Assembly (NCBI RefSeq): GCF_015352985.1 | Contig: NZ_JACYXF010000051.1 | Span: 1 to 47,177 of the forward strand | Reading direction: 5' to 3' | Length of the DNA: 47,177 nucleotides | From: Noviherbaspirillum malthae | Lineage (GTDB): Bacteria > Pseudomonadota > Gammaproteobacteria > Burkholderiales > Burkholderiaceae_D | Shown: positions 18,585 to 26,855 of the stretch, in pieces | Layout of the letters: every line of letters begins with the position of its first letter | How positions within the stretch are numbered: the first letter of the stretch is position 1 | Program-made: the position numbers and the translations under genes | Notes under the pieces: model-generated | Database searches by the model: none | What the model saw: only the letters and a program-made list of their open reading frames with translations | Told to the model about the DNA's origin: nothing

Positions 18585-19991
18585 TCAGTGCTTCACGGGA
18601 AACAAAAGCGTGAACGTTGTCATTTCATTAGGGGTGCTCGACACCATCGCCTGACCACCATGGAGTTTCATGATGGAAGCGACGATGGCCAAGCCGAGCC
18701 CGGTGGAAGATGTGGATTGGCTGCGCGCCTCGTCCACCCGGTAGAACCGGTCGAACAGGCGTGGCAGGTGTTCGGCATCGATGCCTTGGCCGGGGTTACT
18801 GACGCTAATGAGGGTACTCGTTGGCTTCTGTTCCACGTGCAACGACACCGTGCCGCCGGAAGGGGTATAGCGTATCGCGTTGGAGACAAGGTTGTTGACC
18901 GCCCGGCGGAACAACGCGGGATCGGCGTTGACGGTGGCACTGCCTTCGACGTCAAGACGGACGCCAACATCTTCAGCAATACCTTCGAAATACTCGGCGA
19001 TACGCTGCAGCTCCTCCTTGCCATCGAGGGCGCTACGGCTGAGCGCCACCTGCGCATTGTCGGCCCTGGCAAGAAAAAGCATGCTTTCCACCATGCGGGT
19101 CAGTCGCTCATACTCCTCCAGCCCGGAACCGAGCAAGGCAACGTATTCCTCCTCGGCCCTTGGTTTGGAAAGCGCCACCTGCGTCTGCATGGTCAGGTTG
19201 TATAACGGAGTACGCAGGTCATGGGCAAGATCGGCGGAAAACTGGGATAGCCGTTGAAAACTTTCCTGCAAACGATCGAGTACCGCATTAAAGGATTTCA
19301 CGAGAGCCTGCAGCTCAGAGGGGACGGCACTCGCATCAAGGCGCTTGTCCAGGCGGCGCGCCGTAATGGAATGCGCTTGTTGCGCAACCGCTTTAACTGG
19401 TCGCAACGAACGCCGCACTACGATGAAGCCAAGCATGGCTGCGCACGCCGCGCCGGCCAGAACGGCTCCGAGAATGTCCATCAGGTACTCGCCCAGCAAT
19501 TCCATGCGCTCTGACGCGGTGCGCGCAACGATGATCTGCACCTGCGTCGTTGGATCGGCAAGCCTGCCCCACGCTGATATCGTCGTCGCCACTTTCCCGG
19601 GCGCGTACCTCCATACCTGTAATGCGCTTTCCGCGGGGACGCGATCAGCGGGCACAACTTCAATGTCAGGCAGTGAAACGGCATCGTTCCGGTTGCGCAT
19701 CAGTATCTGTCCATCTGCAGCGCGTAGAAACACGATCAAGCCGTCGTGGCCGGTGGCGACGTCGACGAAGCGATGCTGGTGTTCGATAATCGCGCGCACC
19801 GAGGGCGTCTCAATGAGGATATGCCGATACTGCTCGATCTTTCCAATCAGTTCATGTTCATCCCTGGACTGCAACTGAACGGCCAGCGAGCGATACAAAT
19901 AGGCGCCGACGACGCTGAGCGTGAGCAAGGCTGCGGCGGCAAACAGCAATGCCAAACGCGTAGTAAGCGAATGCGGCAAAAAGCGAATCAC
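18585..19991 (-). CDS. Heavy-metal sensor histidine kinase (CusS/CopS type)
   Basis: A 468-aa membrane sensor kinase: TM1 (about 11-34), a periplasmic sensing domain (about 35-165), TM2 (about 169-192), HAMP (about 193-245), HisKA with the phospho-acceptor His257 (SADLAHDLRTPLYNL), and HATPase with N-box (NNLVSNAIRYTPSGG), the DRFYRVDEAR F-box region and G-box GLGLAIV. The layout and length match the heavy-metal sensor kinase family. The start overlaps the response-regulator stop by 4 bp, so they are co-transcribed and coupled. It most likely senses periplasmic Cu(I)/Ag(I) and phosphorylates the adjacent regulator. It faces copAB convergently. Confidence 0.93.
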   Translation of the reverse strand: MIRFLPHSLTTRLALLFAAAALLTLSVVGAYLYRSLAVQLQSRDEHELIGKIEQYRHILIETPSVRAIIEHQHRFVDVATGHDGLIVFLRAADGQILMRNRNDAVSLPDIEVVPADRVPAESALQVWRYAPGKVATTISAWGRLADPTTQVQIIVARTASERMELLGEYLMDILGAVLAGAACAAMLGFIVVRRSLRPVKAVAQQAHSITARRLDKRLDASAVPSELQALVKSFNAVLDRLQESFQRLSQFSADLAHDLRTPLYNLTMQTQVALSKPRAEEEYVALLGSGLEEYERLTRMVESMLFLARADNAQVALSRSALDGKEELQRIAEYFEGIAEDVGVRLDVEGSATVNADPALFRRAVNNLVSNAIRYTPSGGTVSLHVEQKPTSTLISVSNPGQGIDAEHLPRLFDRFYRVDEARSQSTSSTGLGLAIVASIMKLHGGQAMVSSTPNEMTTFTLLFPVKH

Positions 19992-20659
19992 CCACGTTCC
20001 TCCAGCACATAACCCATGCCGCGCACCGTATGGACCAGTTTGCTGGAATACGGATCGTCCACCTTCACACGTAACCGTCGTATCGCCACATCGACGACGT
20101 TGGTATCGCTATCGAAATTCATATCCCAGACTTGCGAAGCGATCAATGAACGGGAGAGAACTTCTCCTTTGCGCTTCGCCAGCAGATGCAGTAATGCAAA
20201 TTCCTTGGCAGTGAGGTCGATCCTTTCGCCGGCGCGGGTCACTCGCCGCTTGAGTACGTCAATTTCCATGTCCGCAATCTTGAGAAGTTCTGCCTCGCGG
20301 ATGGGACCGCGCCTGAGCAGGGTGCGGATGCGGGCAAGAAGTTCGGCAAACGCGAACGGCTTGATGAGGTAATCGTCTGCGCCGAGTTCCAGTCCCTTGA
20401 CGCGGTCCTCAAGCTGGTCCTTTGCAGTCAGGAACAGCACTGGCGTTTCCTTTGTTTTACGCAGCTCCTGGATGACCTTCCAGCCATCAAGCCCCGGAAG
20501 CATGACGTCAAGCACGATGACATCGTAGGTGTTGGTCTGCGCCATATTCAGGCCATCCAACCCATTCTGTGCCAGATCGACGACAAAGCCGGACTCGGAG
20601 AGTCCTTTACGGAGGTATTCCCCGGCTTTGGTTTCGTCTTCCACTACTAGGACCCGCAT
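19988..20659 (-). CDS. Heavy-metal response regulator (CusR/CopR, OmpR family)
   Basis: A 223-aa OmpR/PhoB-type regulator. The receiver domain (1-115) has acidic residues E7/D8, phospho-acceptor D51 (VIVLDVMLPGLDGW) and conserved Lys in FLTAKDQ. The C-terminal winged helix (about 125-223) includes RAGERIDLTAKEFALLHLLA and VVDVAIRRLRVKVDDPY. The closest family is CusR/CopR/CzcR (IrlR type). Its promoter region contains the perfect palindrome at 20721-20738, consistent with autoregulation. The same motif precedes the three DUF4148-like genes, which suggests these form its regulon. That assignment is inferred from co-occurrence. Confidence 0.94.
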   Translation of the reverse strand: MRVLVVEDETKAGEYLRKGLSESGFVVDLAQNGLDGLNMAQTNTYDVIVLDVMLPGLDGWKVIQELRKTKETPVLFLTAKDQLEDRVKGLELGADDYLIKPFAFAELLARIRTLLRRGPIREAELLKIADMEIDVLKRRVTRAGERIDLTAKEFALLHLLAKRKGEVLSRSLIASQVWDMNFDSDTNVVDVAIRRLRVKVDDPYSSKLVHTVRGMGYVLEERG

Positions 20660-20720
20660 GGTTCTCCCTATTCTTCGCTATCAGTTGATGCATATTTTCA
20701 CCGATAAACCTCAATTTCCA

Positions 20721-20738
20721 CATTACAAAGCTGTAATG
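20721..20738. promoter_or_regulatory. CopR/CusR-type operator (box 1)
   Basis: CATTACAAAGCTGTAATG: perfect 7-bp arms CATTACA/TGTAATG around 4 nt. It sits 62 bp upstream of the response-regulator start and about 125 bp before the divergent CzcI-like gene. It resembles the TTACA-N-TGTAA operators known for CopR/CzcR-type regulators and recurs four more times in the window, always upstream of secreted small-protein genes. Confidence 0.75.
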
Positions 20739-20862
20739 TTCAGGCGCCAAAGAGAATGCATGCACACAGCAAGCACTTCGCCGTCATGACCGCGGCTGAT
20801 ATCGACCTCCTCGATATGGGAAGGAGGGGCGTTGCCGTGACTTTTTTATATGCTAGACTAAA

Positions 20863-21288
20863 ATGATGGGCCGATTCGCCAAGATGCTATGGATATGGAT
20901 GCTAATCCTTGTGCTACCTGTGCAAGCAGTAGCCTCTGCGAACAGTGTGTCTTGCGGTCCTTGGCACCACGCGGCGGCATCTATTGCAAAGAACCAACGT
21001 GCGGCGTATTCGGCTAATAAAAAGGTCACCGTGACGCTTGCTGGCCATGATGTCGGCATCGGTGCCGACAAGGTCGCCCTGCAACCTGGACAATCGCGCG
21101 ACACGTCCCCCAGTCAGGATGTGCGCAGCAGTGCATGCGCTATGTGCTGCATCAGCGCTTCAGTTCTTCCAACCCGGAACTCGTGGCGTCCAGCCATTGG
21201 ACATGAAGCCGCTTTCGGCGCTCATCCTATAACACTTTTCACCAGTTACATTCCAGCTCGCCTGGAGCGACCTCCACGTTCTTCCTGA
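20863..21288 (+). CDS. CzcI-like small secreted protein (paralogue of 39283-39726)
   Basis: A 141-aa protein with a signal peptide (MLWIWMLILVLPVQAVASA), a CGP-x-HHA motif shortly after cleavage, a central Cys cluster (SSACAMCC) and the C-terminal motif YIPARLERPPRSS. The leftward gene at 39283-39726 shares the same plan (signal, SCGPNHHA, CSACAACC, FIPAGLERPPR), so they are paralogues. The short size, signal peptide and terminal ERP-type motif recall CzcI family proteins found beside metal-efflux genes; this is a resemblance, not proof. It is divergent from the two-component system, across operator box 1. Function unknown; periplasmic metal binding is plausible. Confidence 0.7.
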   Translation: MMGRFAKMLWIWMLILVLPVQAVASANSVSCGPWHHAAASIAKNQRAAYSANKKVTVTLAGHDVGIGADKVALQPGQSRDTSPSQDVRSSACAMCCISASVLPTRNSWRPAIGHEAAFGAHPITLFTSYIPARLERPPRSS

Positions 21289-21604
21289 CCGTGAAGGTTC
21301 CATCTCGTACTCTGATCAACGGAATGCATCCAGTTGCGACAGGCTTCCTTGCTGACTCGTTGCTTGACATGCTGCCCTCCTGCATCCTGTCCCGCCGGTG
21401 TGAGTGGGCCGACAGGGCGCAGAATCGAGGTGGTTCGACCGCAGGAACAAGCTGATTGGACTTGTTCGGTAAATAAGAAGCCATCGGGGAACATGGCCGA
21501 CCCAGCGAGTCTATATACATTAACCAGAGACATGGCAGATTGACCTTGTCCTTTGCATCAGGGAGAACCAAGCGTACCAACATTAACTCTTTTGGAGCAA
21601 AACC
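21289..21604. other. Intergenic region before the Csp-like gene
   Basis: No gene is supported here. A TTGACCTTGTCC element at about 21540 resembles the left part of a CueR promoter, but the dyad partner is missing. GGAG lies just before the ATG at 21605. Confidence 0.3.
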
Positions 21605-22009
21605 ATGACTATGACTACCCAGTCTCAAACGCAGGCGAACCCGCAAATGCAGCAGCACATGATGGAATGTATCCAGAACTGTCTGGATTGCGCGCGCGCC
21701 TGTGAAATGTGTGCCGCCGAATGCATTCGAATGGACATGCCCGGTATGGCAGAGTGTATCGCTGCATGCTTGGATTGCGCCGATATTTGCTTGCTTGATG
21801 CGCGTTTGATGAGCAGAAATTCACCAATGCACTTTGACACGTGCGCTCTGTGCGCCCAGATCTGCACAACATGTGGCGATATTTGCGAGCGGATGGCCGG
21901 ATCGCATTCCGGACAGAGCGCCACGATGATGCAAGAGTGTGTGGAAGCTTGCCGCCGTTGCGCTCAGTCTTGCAGTGCGATGGCATCGATGCGGACAGCG
22001 ATGCATTAA
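21605..22009 (+). CDS. Four-helix-bundle copper-storage protein (Csp/DUF326)
   Basis: A 134-aa protein with 19 Cys in CxxxC and CxxC spacings along four predicted helices: CIQNCLDCARACEMC, ECIAACLDCADIC, CALCAQICTTCGDIC and ECVEACRRCAQSC. This pattern defines the DUF326/Csp family, in which the bundle core binds many Cu(I) ions through thiolates. There is no signal peptide or Tat motif, so it resembles the cytosolic Csp3 type. The start is supported by GGAG upstream. Inferred role: a cytosolic Cu(I) sink that buffers copper before export by the P1B-ATPases and shields iron-sulfur enzymes. Confidence 0.9.
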   Translation: MTMTTQSQTQANPQMQQHMMECIQNCLDCARACEMCAAECIRMDMPGMAECIAACLDCADICLLDARLMSRNSPMHFDTCALCAQICTTCGDICERMAGSHSGQSATMMQECVEACRRCAQSCSAMASMRTAMH

Positions 22010-22059
22010 TGTTCCCGGGCGGGGCTATCAGTGCTCCGCTCAATTTTCAGAGAGAAGAC

Positions 22060-22254
22060 ATGTTTTACACCGGTGGGCCATTGCCTTCATCAATGTTACC
22101 AACCCTAGGCATTGTGGGTGCCCTCATCTTATTGACTGTTTTAGGCTTCTATTATTATCTGCGCCAACAGCACAAGCGGCCGAAGCCTTCGGGTCGAAAA
22201 TCCAAAGCGGCTCCCGCGTCAACGTCATTGGCGATACGGAAGAAGAAAAGGTAG
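22060..22254 (+). CDS. Small single-span membrane protein
   Basis: A 64-aa protein, ATG 22060 preceded by an AGAGAGAAG stretch. A short N-terminal segment (MFYTGGPLPSSM) is followed by one hydrophobic helix (about 13-34, ILLTVLGFYYYL) and a strongly basic Lys/Arg/Ser tail. It lies 50 nt after the Csp-like gene on the same strand, so probably the same transcript. I do not recognise a family. The layout (one span, basic cytoplasmic tail) is like the 58-aa protein that follows cusA. Confidence 0.5.
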   Translation: MFYTGGPLPSSMLPTLGIVGALILLTVLGFYYYLRQQHKRPKPSGRKSKAAPASTSLAIRKKKR

Positions 22255-22431
22255 CGCCATCTTCGCGCCTGGACGGTTTCGCGTCAGGCACATGCCGTGT
22301 TTCCAGGCGTGGCAGCGCGACACCCGCGGTATGACGTAGTCGCCATCCCTCGTTTCCACCCTCATCACCGGTTGTTGTACCGCTCAGGTCAGCGGCTGCC
22401 CAACGATACTTCAGGAGAGGGTAGCGCAAAG

Positions 22432-22449
22432 CATTACGCAGTTGTAATG
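22432..22449. promoter_or_regulatory. CopR/CusR-type operator (box 2)
   Basis: CATTACGCAGTTGTAATG, one mismatch to the perfect palindrome, 108 bp upstream of the first DUF4148-like gene at 22557. The spacing is nearly the same as at the other two paralogues (96-97 bp). Confidence 0.7.
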
Positions 22450-22556
22450 GGCATGTCAGACTCGCGTTGCCACCCGGCTCCTAAACTTGCACTCATGGAT
22501 CGATGCAGTAAGAAAGCGATCCGGAAGTTTTCCCCCATTATCCATAGGAGTGCAAA

Positions 22557-22886
22557 ATGAAATCGATCTCGCTGTCCGTTGCTGTTATTGTAGGTTTGCT
22601 GTCTGCTGGAATCGGCTCGACAGCTCTGGCCGACGATAAATGGATCGGCGATCAGGGCACTAACTGGCAGGAGCATATCCGTTCAACCAAATCGCGAGCA
22701 CAGGTCCAGGAAGAACTCAGGCAGGCGCAGGCGCAGGGTCTCATTGGTGTCGGTGATGAACCATTCTATCCTTATCAGCCTAAGTTCGTCTCCTCGAGAA
22801 GCCGCGCGGAGGTCAGGGCCGAAGCGATTCAGGCTAATGCCAATCGGATTGGCGCTCTTGACGAGCTTTACCGCGGTGGCAATTAA
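22557..22886 (+). CDS. DUF4148-like secreted small protein, paralogue 1
   Basis: A 109-aa protein: signal peptide ending ALA, then a conserved start of the mature part, DDKWIGDQGTNWQEH. Two copies of a helix motif follow: STKSRAQVQEELRQAQ (about 45-60) and RSRAEVRAEAIQANANR (about 80-96), joined by a Tyr/Pro linker with FYPYQPKF. The KSRAEVRAEL-type helix is typical of the DUF4148 family, common in Burkholderiales and functionally unknown. It shares about half its residues by eye with the proteins at 40104-40433 and 42835-43167. It carries operator box 2 upstream, so it is probably copper-induced. The C-terminal end is ELYRGGN, differing from the MYYGS/IYFGS of the others. Confidence 0.8.
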   Translation: MKSISLSVAVIVGLLSAGIGSTALADDKWIGDQGTNWQEHIRSTKSRAQVQEELRQAQAQGLIGVGDEPFYPYQPKFVSSRSRAEVRAEAIQANANRIGALDELYRGGN

Positions 22887-22993
22887 GGACGACCGGCGTA
22901 CCTGCTGTCAGAAAGAGCGCAGAGAGGCTCTCTTCTTCAGAAGTACTGGAGCCACTTGCACTTACGCGGGTAAGCGATTTCTGGGCTCGCTCT

Positions 22994-23037
22994 CTCATTG
23001 ATCAAGCCAATGCCCTGCAAAGGGCTTGATCAATGAG
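22994..23037. terminator. Long perfect inverted repeat, terminator-like
   Basis: Arms of 15 bp (CTCATTGATCAAGCC and its complement) flank a 14-nt loop. It sits 107 nt after the DUF4148-like gene and before the leftward hydrolase, so it could terminate in both directions. There is no strong T-run after either arm, so it may instead be a recombination or protein-binding site. The surrounding 22887-23243 stretch has no supported gene. Confidence 0.45.
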
Positions 23038-23243
23038 ATGACTGTTCAGCTGACGAATTTGTCAACGCGTGCTACCGCGATGGTTTGATCTTGACTGGGG
23101 ACAGCTTGATCCCCCACCCCCAGCCATGTGCGCGCCAAGGCTAACGGTCGCAACCTCGGGAGCGCTGCCATGCAAGGAGGGCTTATGCCGCGCAAGACCG
23201 GACTTGACGGCAACATACCCCCGTTCCCGTTACTGACGCCTAT

Positions 23244-24164
23244 TTATCGGGTGCTTGTGGAAGAGGACGGCTCGGCTACGGCATTGATCACATCATCCTG
23301 CAGGAATGTGCTAAGGGCTGCCACAAATTCCGCTGGCCGTTCGACCTGAGGCAAATGCCCGCATTCCGGAATCAGCACCATCCTGCCTCGCCGTAGGTGG
23401 CGCGCGGCGGCAGTGCCATGGCGGCTAGGGACAACTTGATCGTCCTCGCCCCAGACGACCAGGGTCGGAATCTCCAATTGCACTAGCAGATCCAGAAGGA
23501 CCTCTCTTTGCCCGGTCAGCCCAAGCTGCCCCCGTACCGGAGCCACCACGCCCCCCATGATATGTCCTTGCTGGCGAGCCAGACGGAAGGCGTTCGAATA
23601 CCAGGACAGTGGAATGCGGTGCGGCCGGGAAAAGGCAATCGATGCGAGCATCCATGTCCATTGGCTTGCCCCCCACGGCGTTGTGCACCATAGGCTGATG
23701 GTTTCCCCGACAAAGGGAAGGGCAAGCATGACCAGCAGCGGGTGTGTTTCCCGCCCGAGCGCCGCGCTGTCGGCGAGACAAAGGGCCGTAACGCGCTCCT
23801 GTGCAGCTAGCACAAATCGTAATGCAATCAGACCTCCATGCGAGCTTCCCACCAATGCCACGCGCGATAGTTCAAGCTCGTCCAGAAATGCGGCAAGGAA
23901 GTCAGAATAGTACGAAGGTGGGGTAACCGCAGAAGCGAGCTTGCCGCTTTGTGCCGCACCTGGTAGATCGATAGCATAGACGCGATGCGTACGCGCCAGC
24001 TCGGGAATGACGTGCTGCCACGTTGCCCAGTTTTCCCCTTGCCCGTGAAGAAGAATCATGGCCGGCCCGGCGCCCGCGGTGACGTAATGGACCTTCACGC
24101 CGTTGACTGTCGCCCATTCCTCCCTCATGTCCGGCTGAGGCGTACCTGAAATCGTGCCAATCAT
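23244..24164 (-). CDS. Alpha/beta-fold hydrolase
   Basis: About 306 aa. The fold signatures are ILLHGQGENWATW (oxyanion region), VALVGSSHGGLIAL (nucleophile elbow, Ser108), VVWGEDDQVVPSRH (catalytic Asp) and ECGHLPQVERP (catalytic His), all in the expected order. The open frame extends much further upstream, but that part lies opposite the ATPase promoter and 5' end; ATG 24164 is the first that leaves the promoter free, and ATG 24128 is a later option. It is divergent from the Cu-ATPase, and no copper motif is present. Substrate unknown (ester, haloalkane or meta-cleavage-product-type hydrolases share this fold). Confidence 0.82.
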   Translation of the reverse strand: MIGTISGTPQPDMREEWATVNGVKVHYVTAGAGPAMILLHGQGENWATWQHVIPELARTHRVYAIDLPGAAQSGKLASAVTPPSYYSDFLAAFLDELELSRVALVGSSHGGLIALRFVLAAQERVTALCLADSAALGRETHPLLVMLALPFVGETISLWCTTPWGASQWTWMLASIAFSRPHRIPLSWYSNAFRLARQQGHIMGGVVAPVRGQLGLTGQREVLLDLLVQLEIPTLVVWGEDDQVVPSRHGTAAARHLRRGRMVLIPECGHLPQVERPAEFVAALSTFLQDDVINAVAEPSSSTSTR

Positions 24165-24306
24165 TCGATGTTTTCCCAAAATCTCGGTTAGTGTCCAGCA
24201 TGGCAACAAAGTTGCAGGTTCTGAAGCGTTGCGAAGTCGGCTTTTATTAGCGAAACGGGAGCGTTCGCACAGTCGCGTGTCATCGGTCGCGAATGCGAAA
24301 CAATCC

Positions 24307-24337
24307 TTGACCTTGCCATCGCTGGAAGGTCTATTGT
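24307..24337 (+). promoter_or_regulatory. CueR-type promoter of the Cu(I) ATPase gene
   Basis: -35 TTGACC (24307-24312), a 19-bp spacer and -10 TATTGT (24332-24337). The spacer contains the dyad ACCTTGC-N7-GGAAGGT (24310-24330), one mismatch from symmetric. The over-long 19-bp spacer with a central dyad is the hallmark of MerR-family activation by DNA distortion, and the ACCTTCC/GGAAGGT half-site is the CueR type. The ATPase ATG follows 25 nt after the -10. Confidence 0.85.
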
Positions 24338-24362
24338 TACGATAACGCCTCAGGAGAATTAG

Positions 24363-26777
24363 ATGGATACAGTCGTAAGCAATAAGGCCGGGATGACGGA
24401 TGTCACTTTCAGAATCGAAGGAATGACTTGTGCATCCTGCGTCGCACGGGTTGAGAAAGCGTTGAAAACAGTCCCGGGTGTGGAAACGGCCTCGGTAAAT
24501 CTTGCAACCGAGAAAGTTACCGTACGGTCTGAGGCCGCAGTTGGGATCGATGCGCTCTCCGCTGCAGTGAAAAAAGTGGGTTACGCGGTCCCCGAAGAGG
24601 AAGTAACACTCGCAATTTCCGGCATGACCTGCGCATCGTGCGTGGCTCGTGTTGAAAAGGCGATCACAAAAGTGCCTGGAGTCACCAGTGTATCGGTCAA
24701 TCTCGCCACGGAAAAGGCACAGATCAAGACGACCGGCGTGGCCATCGAAGCGCTCCTCGCCGCCGTTCAGAAGGCCGGGTATGAAGCCGCGACTCCTACC
24801 TCCGACAGGCGAGATCCTTCCCCGGCGCACGCACTTCCGGGCTGGTGGCCGGTTGCCTTGTCGTCGGCCCTGAGTCTCCCCCTCATCGCGCCGATGTTCA
24901 TGCTTCCCTTCGGCAGGGACTGGATGCTGCCCGGCTGGATACAGCTTCTTCTTGCCACCCCGGTACAGTTCTGGCTCGGCGCCCGGTTCTACAAGGCCGG
25001 ATGGAAGGCGCTGCTTTCACGTTCGGGCAACATGGATCTGCTTGTCGCTATTGGCACCAGCGCAGCGTATGGCCTATCGGTGTATCTGTTGTTCGCTCAT
25101 GGTGACCATGGCGCCATGCAGCACTTGTACTTCGAGTCTTCCGCTGTTGTCATCACGCTTGTGCTGCTTGGAAAATGGCTGGAAGCCCGCGCCAAGCAAC
25201 AGACGGTCTTTGCCTTACGTGCACTTGAATCGTTGCGCGCAACCACGGCGATGGTTCGTCGCGACGGGCTCGACGTTGAGATCCCGACCGCACAGGTTCG
25301 GGTTGGAGACAGGGTGATCGTGCGGCCGGGCGATCGTGTCCCTGTTGACGGGATTGTGGTCGAAGGCGCCAGCCACCTGGACGAGTCATTGCTCACCGGG
25401 GAAAGCCTTCCGGTAGCCAAGTCAGTCGGCGACCAGGCCACCGGCGGCGCCGTGAACGCTGACGGCTTGTTGATTTTAGAAGCGACTGCGGTGGGCGGCG
25501 CAACCATGCTGTCGCAGATCATCAAGATGGTCGAGGACGCGCAGGCGGTCAAGGCACCGATCCAGCGCCTGGTCGACAAAGTCAGCGCGGTCTTCGTACC
25601 GGTGGTTTTGCTGATTTCCGGTGTGACTTTTTTTGGCTGGGGACTACTGACCGGTGATTGGCAGCAGGCCTTGCTTAACGCCGTTGCGGTACAAGTGATT
25701 GCCTGTCCGTGTGCGCTGGGTCTGGCCACACCGACTTCGATCATGGCGGGCACTGGTATTGCAGCCAAATACGGCATCCTGATCAAGGATGCAGAGGCGC
25801 TCGAAACCGCCCATGCGGTCACCGCAGTCGCTTTCGACAAGACCGGTACGCTGACCGAAGGAAAGCCAGCCCTGGTCGCTCTTGAAGCCCGTGACGGGTC
25901 CGAGCGGGACGCTTTCGAGCATGCGTGGGCTGTGCAGCAATACAGCGATCATCCGCTTGCCAAAGCCGTTACCGCGGCTGCGGCAGACCGCGGCGTTACG
26001 TTACATGCTGCGACCGGTGCCAAGGCATTGCCGGGACGCGGCGTGCAGGCCGAGGTTGGCGGCGTGAGCGTCTACCTTGGCAATAGGCGGCTCATGCAGG
26101 AACTGGGTGTGGCGACGACCGCGATGGAAGAAATCGCTCGCTCTCATGAGGTGGCAGGCAGAACGGTCTCATGGCTTGCGGTGCGGTCCGATACCGGGAT
26201 GGAAGTGGAGGGGCTGCTTGCCTTCGGAGACACATTGAAACCGTCCGCGAAACATGCAGTGGCCAGGCTCAAGGACATGGGGATTCATGCAGTGATGCTA
26301 ACTGGCGATAACCCCGGTAGCGCGAGGATGGTGGCGGCGGCAGTCGGGATCAGCGAGTTTCGCGCGGAAGTGCTCCCGGCCGACAAAGCCGATGTCATCA
26401 CTAACCTCAAGAGCAATGGCCGAAAGGTGGCCATGGTCGGTGACGGCATCAATGATGCGCCGGCGCTGGCCGCTGCCGACGTCGGGATTGCGATGTCGAC
26501 CGGTACCGATGTGGCAATGCATACCGCGGGCATTACCCTGATGCGGGGCGACCCGGCACTGGTTGCCGACGCAATCGACGTGTCAAAACGGACTTACCGA
26601 AAGATTCAGCAAAACCTGTTCTGGGCATTCATCTATAACCTGGTCGGCATTCCGCTGGCAGCATTTGGTGTGCTGAACCCGGTGATCGCGGGGGCGGCAA
26701 TGGCATTCAGTTCAGTGAGCGTCGTCAGCAACGCATTGCTGCTTCGCCGTTGGAAGCCACGATCGGCTGTGAACTGA
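24363..26777 (+). CDS. copA: Cu(I)-exporting P1B-type ATPase with two HMA domains
   Basis: An 804-aa inner-membrane ATPase that moves Cu(I) from cytosol to periplasm. Two N-terminal HMA domains carry GMTCASC at 20-26 and 87-93. The membrane core contains the ion-binding CPC (Cys448-Pro-Cys450, ACPCALGLATP). The actuator loop has LLTGES; the catalytic loop has the phosphorylated Asp492 (DKTGTLTEGKP), SDHPLAKAV with the nucleotide-binding His-Pro, and GDGINDAPAL. The length is normal for CopA/CueA. The start is set by AGGAG and the CueR promoter just upstream. It is followed after 78 nt by cueR. The symbol follows Cu-ATPase usage and is distinct from the oxidase CopA at 14.2 kb. Confidence 0.97.
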   Translation: MDTVVSNKAGMTDVTFRIEGMTCASCVARVEKALKTVPGVETASVNLATEKVTVRSEAAVGIDALSAAVKKVGYAVPEEEVTLAISGMTCASCVARVEKAITKVPGVTSVSVNLATEKAQIKTTGVAIEALLAAVQKAGYEAATPTSDRRDPSPAHALPGWWPVALSSALSLPLIAPMFMLPFGRDWMLPGWIQLLLATPVQFWLGARFYKAGWKALLSRSGNMDLLVAIGTSAAYGLSVYLLFAHGDHGAMQHLYFESSAVVITLVLLGKWLEARAKQQTVFALRALESLRATTAMVRRDGLDVEIPTAQVRVGDRVIVRPGDRVPVDGIVVEGASHLDESLLTGESLPVAKSVGDQATGGAVNADGLLILEATAVGGATMLSQIIKMVEDAQAVKAPIQRLVDKVSAVFVPVVLLISGVTFFGWGLLTGDWQQALLNAVAVQVIACPCALGLATPTSIMAGTGIAAKYGILIKDAEALETAHAVTAVAFDKTGTLTEGKPALVALEARDGSERDAFEHAWAVQQYSDHPLAKAVTAAAADRGVTLHAATGAKALPGRGVQAEVGGVSVYLGNRRLMQELGVATTAMEEIARSHEVAGRTVSWLAVRSDTGMEVEGLLAFGDTLKPSAKHAVARLKDMGIHAVMLTGDNPGSARMVAAAVGISEFRAEVLPADKADVITNLKSNGRKVAMVGDGINDAPALAAADVGIAMSTGTDVAMHTAGITLMRGDPALVADAIDVSKRTYRKIQQNLFWAFIYNLVGIPLAAFGVLNPVIAGAAMAFSSVSVVSNALLLRRWKPRSAVN

Positions 26778-26855
26778 GGGTAAAGCGACGTTACATGCTA
26801 TCGGACGCGAAATTAGCCCTGTACCGTCAGGAAATCGAAACGGAGGAAGTCGATG

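Noticed and set aside
21539..21575. CueR-type promoter before the Csp-like gene
   Set aside because: TTGACCTTGTCC is present, but there is no GGAAGGT partner and no -10 at 19-bp spacing.
24165..24830. N-terminal extension of the leftward alpha/beta hydrolase
   Set aside because: It lies opposite the Cu-ATPase promoter and HMA domains, lacks any domain and has low-complexity residues typical of an antisense frame.
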